The notes below the pieces were generated by a model. It searched no databases. It was not told where the DNA came from and saw only the letters and a list, made by a program, of their open reading frames with translations. Below, in pieces: positions 56,035 through 64,000 of a stretch of DNA of 64,000 nucleotides (the stretch's first letter is position 1; each line of letters opens with the position of its first letter). The stretch spans positions 1 through 64,000 of the forward strand of contig CAIJXJ010000022.1 in the NCBI GenBank assembly GCA_903824575.1, given 5' to 3'. Source of the stretch: an uncultured Methylobacillus sp. Lineage in GTDB: Bacteria; Pseudomonadota; Gammaproteobacteria; Burkholderiales; Methylophilaceae. Position numbers and translations under genes: made by a program.

Positions 56035-57486
56035 TTATTCCACGCTCTGGGCGATGGCGTAGGCGCACAACTCCATAAGCCATTCTGGCATCAGGCCGAT
56101 CAAGAGCACGAGCATGCCGTTAATGCCCATGACCCAGGCCACGTCCGATGTCGGCTTGATCGGGGTGATGTCTGCGGGCTCGTCGAAATACATCAGTTTA
56201 ATGATGCGCAGGTAATAGAAGGCGCCGATCACGGCCATCAGTACGGCAAAGATGACAAGACCAACGAACCCTGCCTGCAGCGCTGCCTGCAACACGGCAA
56301 ACTTGGCATAGAAACCTAGTGTCGGTGGTACGCCGGCCATGGAGAACATCAACAGCAGCATGATGAAGGCATACCAGGGGCTGCGCTGATTCAGTCCTTT
56401 GAGCTGATCCAACTGTTCGATCTCGACTCCTTGACGTGACAGCAGCAGGATCATGCCGAAGGCGCCCAGCGTAGTCAGCACATAGGCCGCGATGTAGAAC
56501 ATCGAGGAGGTGTAGCCATTGATGCTGACGGCGAAGATACCAAACAGCAGAAAGCCGACATGCGAGATGGTGGAATAGGCCAGCATGCGCTTGAGATTGG
56601 TCTGAGCAATGGCGGTGATGTTGCCGATCACGATTGACAGCACCGCCATGATAATCAGCATGCCCTGCCAGTCGATGGCTAGCGGTTCCAAGCCCTGCAC
56701 CAGGAGACGGATGACGAAGGCGAAGGCGGCGAATTTCGGCACCGAGCCGATCAACAGGGTCACGGCGGTAGGAGAGCCGTGATAAACATCTGGCACCCAC
56801 ATCTGGAACGGTACCGCGCCCAGTTTGAAGGCAACGCCTGCCACCACAAAGACGAGGCCGAGAATGAGCACGGCATGATCAGGCGACCCGGACAGCAACG
56901 CGCGTCTTATTTCAGCCAGTTCTAGCGAACCCGTGGCGCCATAGATCATCGACATGCCGTATAGCAGCATGCCGGAGGCCAGGGCACCAAGGACGAAATA
57001 CTTCATCGCTGCCTCGGTCGCCCGCGCATTGTCGCGATCCAGCGCCACCAGCGTGTAGAGGCACAAGGATAGCAATTCCAGGCCCATGTACAGGGTCAGA
57101 AAATGACTTCCCGAAACCATGATCATCATGCCCAGCACCGCGAACAGCGTCAGCGCAAAGAATTCGCCCCGGTACATGCCGGATCGCTCAAGATACGCCC
57201 GACTGTAAACCAGGACCACACTGGACGAAAGCAGGATCATGAGCTTCAGCACGTCCGCCAGCGGATCATGCACAAACATGCCATTGAAGGCGAAACTGAC
57301 ACCGGGCGTATGGTGGGCGACCGTGAGGATAGCCGCGCCGATCAGGGTAACCTGCGCTAGCACATAGGAAACATAACGATTGGCGTATCCCAGAAACAAA
57401 TCCAGGATCAGGATCGCCATGGCCATGCACAGAACGAGGAGTTCGGGGCGTGCCGCCATCAAGTCATAAATAATCGGATTCGGCAT
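56035..57486 (-). CDS. nuoN: NADH-quinone oxidoreductase subunit N
   Basis: NuoN (483 residues) is one of three antiporter-like proton-pumping subunits of complex I. About 14 membrane helices are present. The conserved membrane lysine and glutamate lie in helices such as VAGVAFKLGAVPFQMWVPD and MGLELLSLCLYTLVALDR. It ends the nuo operon and follows nuoM by 1 base. Confidence 0.97.
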   Translation of the reverse strand: MPNPIIYDLMAARPELLVLCMAMAILILDLFLGYANRYVSYVLAQVTLIGAAILTVAHHTPGVSFAFNGMFVHDPLADVLKLMILLSSSVVLVYSRAYLERSGMYRGEFFALTLFAVLGMMIMVSGSHFLTLYMGLELLSLCLYTLVALDRDNARATEAAMKYFVLGALASGMLLYGMSMIYGATGSLELAEIRRALLSGSPDHAVLILGLVFVVAGVAFKLGAVPFQMWVPDVYHGSPTAVTLLIGSVPKFAAFAFVIRLLVQGLEPLAIDWQGMLIIMAVLSIVIGNITAIAQTNLKRMLAYSTISHVGFLLFGIFAVSINGYTSSMFYIAAYVLTTLGAFGMILLLSRQGVEIEQLDQLKGLNQRSPWYAFIMLLLMFSMAGVPPTLGFYAKFAVLQAALQAGFVGLVIFAVLMAVIGAFYYLRIIKLMYFDEPADITPIKPTSDVAWVMGINGMLVLLIGLMPEWLMELCAYAIAQSVE

Positions 57487-57487
57487 A

Positions 57488-58987
57488 TTAAATGGTTCCA
57501 GGCAGCTTTGGTTGCGCCAGATGCGACAGCAAATGGGTAACGGTGGCGTGCGTCATTTCTGTCAGCGGTGCCGGATAGAGGCCGAAACCCAGCACCATCA
57601 GTGCCAGCAGGCCCAAAATCAGTACCTCGCGCCGATTGAGGTCCTGCAATGCAGCCACATGGGCATTGGCGACTTCACCATAGAACACGCGCTTGACCAT
57701 CCACAAGGTGTACGCCGCGCCAAAAATCAGCGTGGTTGCGGCGAAGAAGGCAAACCAGAAATTCTCCTGCATGGCACCCAGGATCACCAGGAACTCGCCG
57801 ACGAAGCCGGAGGTACCAGGCAGGCCGGTATTGGCCATGGCAAACAGCACGGCGAAGGCAGCGAAAGTCGGCATGGTATTGGCGACGCCTCCGTAGTCAG
57901 CAATCTGGCGCGAATGCATGCGGTCATACAGCACACCCACGCACAGGAACATTGCTCCGGCGATAAAGCCGTGCGAGATCATCTGCACGATGCCGCCTTC
58001 CATGCCGAGTTCATTGAAGATGAACAGCCCAAGGGTGACAAAGCCCATGTGCGAAATGGAGGAATAGGCGATCAGTTTCTTCATGTCCTGCTGCACCAGG
58101 GCGACAAAGGCGATGTAGACAATGGCGATCAGGGACAGTGTAATCATGAATCCCGACAGGTAATGCGCGGCATCCGGCGCGATTGGCATGGCATAGCGCA
58201 GGAAACCGTAAGCGCCGAGTTTCAGCATGATCGCCGCCAGCACTACCGAGCCCCCCGTTGGCGCTTCTACGTGGGCGTCCGGCAGCCAGGTATGCACCGG
58301 CCACATCGGGATCTTGACGGCAAACGCCATGAAAAAGGCGATGAAGATGAAGATCTGCACCGACAGTGGGATCTGCAGAGTGTAGTAATCGATCAACTCG
58401 AAACTGTGGGTGTGATGGAACAGGTAAATAAAGGCCACCAGCATCAGGAGCGAGCCGAGCAGGGTGTACAGGAAGAACTTGATGGTGGCGTAGACTCGGT
58501 TCGGCCCACCCCACACGCCGATCACAAGGAACATCGGGATCAGCATGGCTTCCCAGAACACGTAGAACAGCACCGCGTCCAGCGCCGAGAACACGCCTAT
58601 CATGAGGCCCGACATGATGAGGAAAGCCGCCATGTATTGGGCGACCCGTTTTTGGATCACTTCCCAGCCTGCCAGCACCACGATCACCGTGATGAAGCTG
58701 GTCAACAGGATCAGGGGCACGGCGATGCCATCAACGCCGAGATGATAGTGAATATTGAAACTAGGAATCCAGTTATAGCCTTCCTGGAACTGGAAGTCAC
58801 CCTCGTTTTTGTCGAAACGGAAGTAGAGCGGCAACGTCACCAGGAAGCTCGACAGGCTACCGATCAGGGCCAATGGCCGGGCAATGTGAGCATTCCTGTC
58901 ATCGCCGGTAAACAGGACCAGAATGCCCGCCAGAATGGGAACCCAGATGGAAAGGCTAAGAATATTGGTATCTAGCATTTGTTGCAT
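57488..58987 (-). CDS. nuoM: NADH-quinone oxidoreductase subunit M
   Basis: NuoM (499 residues) is an antiporter-like subunit of complex I with about 14 helices. Conserved parts are FYVFWEAMLIPMFLVIG, AVKIPMWPVHTWLPDAHVEA and SSISHMGFV. Two ATGs (58987, 58978) are possible and neither has a clear ribosome-binding site; upstream is the palindrome at 59019-59098, which may have moved the natural leader away. A long antisense frame on the other strand is a shadow. Confidence 0.96.
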   Translation of the reverse strand: MQQMLDTNILSLSIWVPILAGILVLFTGDDRNAHIARPLALIGSLSSFLVTLPLYFRFDKNEGDFQFQEGYNWIPSFNIHYHLGVDGIAVPLILLTSFITVIVVLAGWEVIQKRVAQYMAAFLIMSGLMIGVFSALDAVLFYVFWEAMLIPMFLVIGVWGGPNRVYATIKFFLYTLLGSLLMLVAFIYLFHHTHSFELIDYYTLQIPLSVQIFIFIAFFMAFAVKIPMWPVHTWLPDAHVEAPTGGSVVLAAIMLKLGAYGFLRYAMPIAPDAAHYLSGFMITLSLIAIVYIAFVALVQQDMKKLIAYSSISHMGFVTLGLFIFNELGMEGGIVQMISHGFIAGAMFLCVGVLYDRMHSRQIADYGGVANTMPTFAAFAVLFAMANTGLPGTSGFVGEFLVILGAMQENFWFAFFAATTLIFGAAYTLWMVKRVFYGEVANAHVAALQDLNRREVLILGLLALMVLGFGLYPAPLTEMTHATVTHLLSHLAQPKLPGTI

Positions 58988-59018
58988 TCAAGTAGCGCAC
59001 CCCAAGAAGGGTACTTCC

Positions 59019-59098
59019 TCCGTAGCGCAGGCGGCCTCGCCTGCATTTTTTGGACAGCGGTCTCACGACCGCATGCAGGCGAGGCCGCCTGCGCTACG
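59019..59098. repeat. Perfect REP-like inverted repeat between nuoL and nuoM
   Basis: Arms of 27 bp (59019-59045 and 59072-59098) starting CCGTAGCGCAGGCGGCCTCG are perfect complements. The 26-base middle holds a second perfect hairpin, GCGGTC (59056-59061) and GACCGC (59066-59071). The whole unit is one palindrome of 80 bases, of the REP/REPIN kind, in the only long gap of the nuo operon. RNA from this part would form a very stable hairpin. Confidence 0.85.
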
Positions 59099-59132
59099 GC
59101 GATTAAATGTTGTTTTGACAGCATGCCCATTC

Positions 59133-61136
59133 TCAAGTCTTCATGAAGAAGGTCAGCAACAAAAACACGCCGATGATCATGGCGAAGGCATAGTGGTAGA
59201 TCAGGCCGGTCTGCAACTGCCGGATCACGAGCGAGATGCGTCCGATCAGGTTCGCCGTGCCATTGACGAAGAAACCGTCGATGATCTGCACGTCGCCGAT
59301 CTGCCACAGCTTGCCGCCGATCAAGCGAGCGCCACCGGCAAAAAACTTGTCATTGAAGGCATCGAAACCATACTTGTTTTCAAGAATACGATAGATACCA
59401 TTGAAGCGCTGTTGCAACATGGCCGGTATTTCGGGGCGCTTGAGAGTGAAGTACCACGACAGGGCGACACCGGATGCCGCCAGCAGGAACGGCATGGAGA
59501 CAAAGGAATGAAGCGCCATCGCGGTCGCGCCCTCGAAGTCCTTGGCCAGTTCATGCATGGCCGGGTGCAGGACGAAGTTGACAACGATTGCGCCATGGAA
59601 GAATTCGCCGAACAGCATCGGGGTGATGGTGAAGTAGCCGATCAAGAGCGAAGGAATCGCGAGTGCGATCAGCGGCAGGGTCACGACCCAGGAAGATTCG
59701 TGCGGCTCATCGTGGGGGCCTAGCCCGTGGTGATGGCCGTCGGCGTCATGATGCCCGGATTTCACTTCCCTCCATTGTTCCTTGCCATGGAACACCTTGA
59801 AATACATGCGGAAGGAATAATAGGCGGTGACGAACACGCCGGTCAGCACAGCGAAGTAGGCATAACCGCTGCCCGGAATATGGGAAAAGCTGACCGCTTC
59901 GATGATGGAATCCTTGGAATAGAAGCCGGACAGGAATGGCGTACCGATGAGGGCCAGGGACCCGATGAGGGACGTGATCCAGGTGATCGGCATGTATTTC
60001 TTTAAATTTCCCATGTTGCGGATGTCCTGATCGTGGTGCATACCCATGATCACGGAACCGGCACCAAGGAACAACAGAGCCTTGAAGAAGGCATGAGTCA
60101 TCAGGTGGAAAATGGCGACGGAATAGGCGGAGGCGCCCAGCGCCACCGTCATGTAACCCAGTTGCGACAGGGTGGAATAGGCCACCACGCGCTTGATGTC
60201 GTTCTGGATGATGCCGAGGAATCCCATGAACAGGGCAGTGGTGGCACCGATCACCATCACCACAGACAAGGCCGTAGTCGACATCTCAAACAATGGTGAC
60301 ATGCGTGCCACCATGAAGATACCGGCGGTGACCATGGTCGCGGCATGGATCAGGGCAGAGATCGGAGTTGGGCCTTCCATCGAGTCCGGCAACCAAACGT
60401 GCAACGGCACCTGCGCCGACTTGCCCATGGCACCGACAAACAGCAACAAGCAGATGACCGTCATGAGTGACCAATGCCAACCGGGAATGATTTCAACACT
60501 GGCATCTGCGAACTGCGGCGCAACGGCAAACACCGCTTGGTAATCCAGGCTGCCGAGGAAGAACAGCACCATGGCAATGCCCAGCAGGAATCCAAAGTCA
60601 CCAACCCGATTGACGAGGAAAGCCTTCAGGTTGGCGTAAATTGCAGTCGGACGCGTGTACCAAAAGCCGATCAAGAGGTAGGAAACAAGGCCCACCGCTT
60701 CCCAGCCGAAGAACAGCTGCATGAAATTGTTACTCATCACCAGCATCAGCATGGAGAAGGTAAACAAGGAAATATAGCTGAAGAAGCGGCTGTAACCTGG
60801 ATCCTCCGCCATGTAGCCGATGGTATAGATATGCACCATCAAGGACACAAAAGTCACGACCACCATCATCATGGCGCTCAGGGAGTCGATCAGAAATCCG
60901 ACTTCGAAAGAGGTGTGGCCGCTGGTGAGCCAGGTATAGACCGCACCGTTATATTCATGTCCCGCCATCACATCCTGCAGCACCAAGAGCGACAGGATGA
61001 ACGAGGCACCGACGCCTGTGATGGTGAACAGATGCGCGGCAAAGCGCGGCAGGACACGGCCGAACAGTCCGATGATGATCGCCGCCAGCAAGGGCAGCAG
61101 CGGGATGAGCAGGTAAATTTTTTGCATGAAGGTCAT
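59133..61136 (-). CDS. nuoL: NADH-quinone oxidoreductase subunit L
   Basis: NuoL (667 residues) is the distal proton-pumping subunit of complex I with the long lateral helix at its C-terminus. Conserved parts are MQLFFGWEAVGLVSYLLIGF, GKSAQVPLHVWLPDSMEGPT and SALIHAATMVTAG. A His-rich loop (HHDADGHHHGLGPHDEPHE) near residue 465 is seen; loops of this type vary in the family. Starts at 61136 or 61127 are possible. nuoK is 23 bases upstream. Confidence 0.96.
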   Translation of the reverse strand: MTFMQKIYLLIPLLPLLAAIIIGLFGRVLPRFAAHLFTITGVGASFILSLLVLQDVMAGHEYNGAVYTWLTSGHTSFEVGFLIDSLSAMMMVVVTFVSLMVHIYTIGYMAEDPGYSRFFSYISLFTFSMLMLVMSNNFMQLFFGWEAVGLVSYLLIGFWYTRPTAIYANLKAFLVNRVGDFGFLLGIAMVLFFLGSLDYQAVFAVAPQFADASVEIIPGWHWSLMTVICLLLFVGAMGKSAQVPLHVWLPDSMEGPTPISALIHAATMVTAGIFMVARMSPLFEMSTTALSVVMVIGATTALFMGFLGIIQNDIKRVVAYSTLSQLGYMTVALGASAYSVAIFHLMTHAFFKALLFLGAGSVIMGMHHDQDIRNMGNLKKYMPITWITSLIGSLALIGTPFLSGFYSKDSIIEAVSFSHIPGSGYAYFAVLTGVFVTAYYSFRMYFKVFHGKEQWREVKSGHHDADGHHHGLGPHDEPHESSWVVTLPLIALAIPSLLIGYFTITPMLFGEFFHGAIVVNFVLHPAMHELAKDFEGATAMALHSFVSMPFLLAASGVALSWYFTLKRPEIPAMLQQRFNGIYRILENKYGFDAFNDKFFAGGARLIGGKLWQIGDVQIIDGFFVNGTANLIGRISLVIRQLQTGLIYHYAFAMIIGVFLLLTFFMKT

Positions 61137-61159
61137 TATCAGCAGTCAGCTTTCAGCGG

Positions 61160-61468
61160 TCAGCCCTTGAGGCTCTGCATGTCATCGACATTGATGGAGC
61201 GCAGATTGCGGAACAACACCACCAGGATGGCAAGGCCGATAGCGGACTCGGCGGCGGCCACGGTCAGGATGAAAAATACGAAGACCTGGCCTGCGGGGTC
61301 GTGCAGGTAATGCGAAAACGCGATGAAATTGATGTTCACCCCCAGCAGCATGAGTTCGATCGCCATCAGCAAGATGATGACGTTTTTGCGATTCAGGAAT
61401 ATGCCGATGATACTGATAGCAAACAGCAGGGACCCCAGGATCAGATAATGCGAAAGGCTGACGCTCAT
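61160..61468 (-). CDS. nuoK: NADH-quinone oxidoreductase subunit K
   Basis: NuoK (102 residues) is a three-helix membrane subunit next to the quinone-linked proton path. The signatures are [19 protein letters not shown] and [19 protein letters not shown], with the conserved membrane glutamates (E38 and E73 region). It overlaps nuoJ by 4 bases. Confidence 0.98.
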   Translation of the reverse strand: MSVSLSHYLILGSLLFAISIIGIFLNRKNVIILLMAIELMLLGVNINFIAFSHYLHDPAGQVFVFFILTVAAAESAIGLAILVVLFRNLRSINVDDMQSLKG

Positions 61469-62100
61469 GTTGGCTCCCCTTCAGGCATATCAGGCAGTTC
61501 TACATCCGCCGGCATGCTCACCATGCGAATGCGGTCCGCGCGCTTGACCCTGACCTGTGCGGCAGGATCGATATATTTGTTGTCCTTGCGGCGACGCAGG
61601 GCGAGCGCAATGGCGGCGATGATGGCCACCAGCAGCACCACAGCAGCCAGTTCAAACGGCAGCACATAATCGGTGTAGAGCAAACGCCCGAGCTCCGCCG
61701 TATTACTGTAATCCGCCGCATGCAATGCCGGCGTATTGACGTGAGACAGACCGAAGTGCTTGACGCCAACAATTCCTGTCATCTCGACGGCCATCAAGGC
61801 GCCAACGAGGCCCGCCAGCGGGGCGTAATCCCAGAAGCCTTCACGCAACTTGTCGAGATTAATGTCCAGCATCATCACCACGAACAGGAAAAGCACCATC
61901 ACCGCGCCCACGTACACCATGATCAGCGCCAGCGCCAGAAACTCGGCCTCTAGCAGCAGCCAGATGCCAGCGCCGGTAAAGAATGCCAGCACCAGGTAGA
62001 GCGCTGCATGCACCGGATTCCGCGCCGTAATGACGCGCAAGCCAGCAAACAGCAGGATCGCAGCCAGGGTATAAAAAACGTAGTCAGAAAAGATCAGCAT
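61465..62100 (-). CDS. nuoJ: NADH-quinone oxidoreductase subunit J
   Basis: NuoJ (211 residues) has five helices; the conserved part is [20 protein letters not shown] and [18 protein letters not shown], which includes the pi-bulge helix. The C-terminus is a longer charged cytoplasmic tail. It lies 8 bases after nuoI. Confidence 0.97.
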   Translation of the reverse strand: MLIFSDYVFYTLAAILLFAGLRVITARNPVHAALYLVLAFFTGAGIWLLLEAEFLALALIMVYVGAVMVLFLFVVMMLDINLDKLREGFWDYAPLAGLVGALMAVEMTGIVGVKHFGLSHVNTPALHAADYSNTAELGRLLYTDYVLPFELAAVVLLVAIIAAIALALRRRKDNKYIDPAAQVRVKRADRIRMVSMPADVELPDMPEGEPT

Positions 62101-62108
62101 AAAATTCT

Positions 62109-62600
62109 TTAACGAAATTTCGCGTCCACGGCACGATCTGCCGCAATTTGTGCTTCATGCTTGTCACCTACCGCCAGTAGCATGGTCTTGGTGTATAGCA
62201 AGTCGCTCTTTTTGTCGCCATGGTAATCGAATACACGCGTCTCGACGATGGAGTCGACCGGGCAGGATTCTTCACAAAATCCGCAGAAGATGCACTTGGT
62301 GAGATCAATGTCGTAACGCGTGGTGCGACGAGTGCCGTCGTCACGCTGATCGGACTCGATGGTGATTGCCATCGCCGGGCATACCGCCTCGCACAGCTTG
62401 CAGGCGATGCAGCGCTCCTCACCATTGGGATAGCGGCGCAGTGCGTGCAGTCCACGGAAGCGATTCGATATCGGCGTCAATTCATCCGGGTACTGCACTG
62501 TGATCTTGCGCGCAAACAGGTAGCGCCCTGTCACCTGCAGACCCTGCAGTAATTCAATCAGGAGCAGACTCTTGAACAGTTCCTTGAGCTTGGTGATCAT
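62109..62600 (-). CDS. nuoI: NADH-quinone oxidoreductase subunit I
   Basis: NuoI (163 residues) is the peripheral subunit with two [4Fe-4S] clusters in the electron path to quinone. The two clusters' ligands are in [12 protein letters not shown] and [12 protein letters not shown]. The ATG at 62600 overlaps the nuoH stop by 4 bases; the frame is open to 62669. Confidence 0.98.
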   Translation of the reverse strand: MITKLKELFKSLLLIELLQGLQVTGRYLFARKITVQYPDELTPISNRFRGLHALRRYPNGEERCIACKLCEAVCPAMAITIESDQRDDGTRRTTRYDIDLTKCIFCGFCEESCPVDSIVETRVFDYHGDKKSDLLYTKTMLLAVGDKHEAQIAADRAVDAKFR

Positions 62601-63676
62601 GCCGGCACTCCTGCATGTAGCAAATAGGCCAACGGCGTCTGCATCAGGCCACCGATCAGCACAATCCACACCAGCGTCACCGGGATGAACACTTTCCAGC
62701 CCAGACGCATGATCTGGTCATAACGGTAACGGGGAAAAGTGGCGCGGAACCACAGCATCAGGAACAACAGGCCAGCCACTTTCATGAACAGCCACGGAAA
62801 TCCATCCGGCAACCAGGTCACTGGCGACAACCAGCCGCCCAAGAACATGACGGCGGCCAAGGTCGATACCAGAATCATGTTGGAGTATTCGGCGAGGAAG
62901 AACACGGCGAAGGCCATGCCGGAATATTCCACATGGAAGCCGGCGACAATTTCAGACTCGCCTTCCGCCACGTCAAACGGTGAACGGTTGGTTTCGGCCA
63001 CCGCACTGATGAAATATACGACAAACAGCGGGAACAGCGGCAGCCAGTACCAGTTGAGGAGACCGCCATGCTGCGCCAGCACGATCTTGCCAAGGTTGAG
63101 GCTATTGGCGCACATCAATACGCCGACCAGGGCGAAAACCATGGCGATCTCATAGGACACGATCTGCGCCGCACTGCGCAGCGACCCCAGAAACGCATAC
63201 TTGGAATTCGATGCCCAACCGGCGATGATCACGCCATAGACGCCAATCGACGTCATGGCCAGAATGTATAGCAAGCCGGCATCAACATCGGCCAATATCA
63301 GGTCGAGATCAAACGGCATCACCGCCCAAGCCGCGAGCGCGGGCGCGAGAACCAGTACCGGCGCCAGCAGAAACAGGAACTTGTTGGCCGCCGTCGGCAG
63401 GATGATTTCTTTGAACAACAGCTTCACGCCGTCAGCAATCGGCTGCAGCAAACCGTAATAGCCCACGCGATTGGGGCCGATGCGCACCTGCATGTAGCCG
63501 ATCACCTTGCGCTCGGCCAACGTCAGGTAGGCAAGGCTAAGCATCACCGGCGCCACAATACAGACGATCTTGACCAGATTCCAGACCAGCGGCCAGAACG
63601 GCGCGAAGACGCGCCAGATCGGATCCCACCAAGGGCCCCATAAGACCTGGAACAAATGCAATACCTGGGCTTCCAT
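62597..63676 (-). CDS. nuoH: NADH-quinone oxidoreductase subunit H
   Basis: NuoH (359 residues) forms the quinone-binding membrane base of complex I with eight or so helices. Signatures are [20 protein letters not shown] and [20 protein letters not shown], the latter with conserved acidic residues. Its ATG overlaps the nuoG stop by one base. Confidence 0.98.
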   Translation of the reverse strand: MEAQVLHLFQVLWGPWWDPIWRVFAPFWPLVWNLVKIVCIVAPVMLSLAYLTLAERKVIGYMQVRIGPNRVGYYGLLQPIADGVKLLFKEIILPTAANKFLFLLAPVLVLAPALAAWAVMPFDLDLILADVDAGLLYILAMTSIGVYGVIIAGWASNSKYAFLGSLRSAAQIVSYEIAMVFALVGVLMCANSLNLGKIVLAQHGGLLNWYWLPLFPLFVVYFISAVAETNRSPFDVAEGESEIVAGFHVEYSGMAFAVFFLAEYSNMILVSTLAAVMFLGGWLSPVTWLPDGFPWLFMKVAGLLFLMLWFRATFPRYRYDQIMRLGWKVFIPVTLVWIVLIGGLMQTPLAYLLHAGVPA

Positions 63677-64000
63677 TACAGGATGGCCTCCACCGTAATA
63701 TCACCAAACAAATCACCCAGAGCCACGGTATCACTACACACCGGCACCCTGACACAGGCGTCCGGCACCCGCTCGTCACAACGCAATGGCAACGTACAAC
63801 TGCCGCCGGACTGCGAAACGCGAACCGTTTTTCCGGCTTCCAATCCTAGATTTTCAAGCATTGCGCTGTTCATGGCGGCAAATGCGATGTCATTCTTTCC
63901 TGCCTTCTGCAAAGAGGGTGCACGCCGCACGATGGCATCGGTCTGGTACAGGGGAAATTCACCGATGCGCTGTAGCACGCCGCTCTTGTCCTGTGATGTG
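63676..64000 (-). CDS. nuoG: NADH-quinone oxidoreductase subunit G, C-terminal part
   Basis: The last 107 codons of a gene that runs off the right edge. The part begins [20 protein letters not shown] and ends with the molybdopterin-oxidoreductase-like tail. Its place directly before nuoH in the same direction is what identifies it as nuoG; the [Fe-S] domains lie outside the window. Confidence 0.88.
   Translation of the reverse strand, partial: TSQDKSGVLQRIGEFPLYQTDAIVRRAPSLQKAGKNDIAFAAMNSAMLENLGLEAGKTVRVSQSGGSCTLPLRCDERVPDACVRVPVCSDTVALGDLFGDITVEAIL

Noticed and set aside
57512-58975. Open frame of 487 codons on the plus strand, opposite nuoM
   Set aside because: It is rich in His, Gln, Asp and Glu, the usual composition of a shadow of a membrane protein gene read backwards. 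It has no family or ribosome-binding site, and nuoM on the other strand is certain.
1-64000. tRNA, rRNA, riboswitch or CRISPR array
   Set aside because: I scanned the gaps for cloverleaf T-arms, rRNA signatures and regularly spaced repeats and saw none. A covariance-model search would be needed to exclude short RNAs.

Overview
The window reads as chromosomal DNA of a betaproteobacterium. The gene order gyrA-serC-pheA-hisC, the argD-argF-argG block, the fliFGHIJK / fliLMNOPQR order and the nuoGHIJKLMN order all fit that class. Nitrosomonadales (Gallionellaceae-like) is my best guess, but no rRNA gene is present to settle it. Nearly all DNA is coding, most genes lie on the minus strand, and several operons are tightly packed with ATGA or TGATG overlaps.

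Layout. (1) 1-10.6 kb is amino-acid biosynthesis: leuC-leuD-leuB, an XRE-type regulator, argD, argF and argG, and a citramalate synthase gene starting 4 bp after argG. YajQ and PpnP genes and the first 12 codons of an exported protein lie at the left edge. (2) 10.6-17.1 kb is a mixed plus-strand block: PuuD-like membrane protein (minus strand), Rieske oxygenase, EamA transporter, a SpoIIAA-like / PNPOx-like / lipoprotein trio, a glutamine-rich protein (minus strand), DUF3147 and rlmJ. (3) 17.1-23.3 kb is hisC, pheA, serC and gyrA, followed by a divergent AhpC-type peroxiredoxin gene. (4) 24.3-26.1 kb is accessory: an IS21-like transposase relic and a HigBA toxin-antitoxin pair inside copies of a short repeat. 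(5) 26.2-37.5 kb holds thirteen flagellar genes for the export gate, C-ring, export ATPase, hook-length control and MS-ring. (6) 37.7-44.4 kb has a RIO kinase, YehS, DUF4197, glycogen phosphorylase and htpG with a likely sigma-32 promoter. (7) 44.5-50.7 kb has a GRAM-like protein, a TetR regulator, an mtnA plus class II aldolase operon, a metzincin-like protease, two small proteins, a DUF1348 protein and a sulfotransferase. (8) 50.8-55.8 kb pairs a membrane diguanylate cyclase with a periplasmic sugar-binding protein, then a RelE-like toxin with a frameshifted antitoxin, and a Nudix hydrolase. (9) 56-64 kb is nuoN to nuoG (nuoG partial), with REP-like palindromes placed between and after the genes.

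How the genes work together. LeuCD and LeuB serve leucine synthesis and, with citramalate synthase, can supply 2-oxobutyrate for isoleucine. ArgD, ArgF and ArgG are three steps of arginine synthesis. MtnA and the aldolase look like the last two steps of an oxygen-independent salvage of 5'-deoxynucleosides. The main oddities are decay relics and frameshifts: a 3'-end copy of argF, a decayed higA start, a one-base frameshift in the GGDEF domain, a one-base frameshift in an antitoxin whose toxin is intact, and a perfect 27-bp inverted repeat between nuoL and nuoM. No tRNA, rRNA or CRISPR array was recognised.
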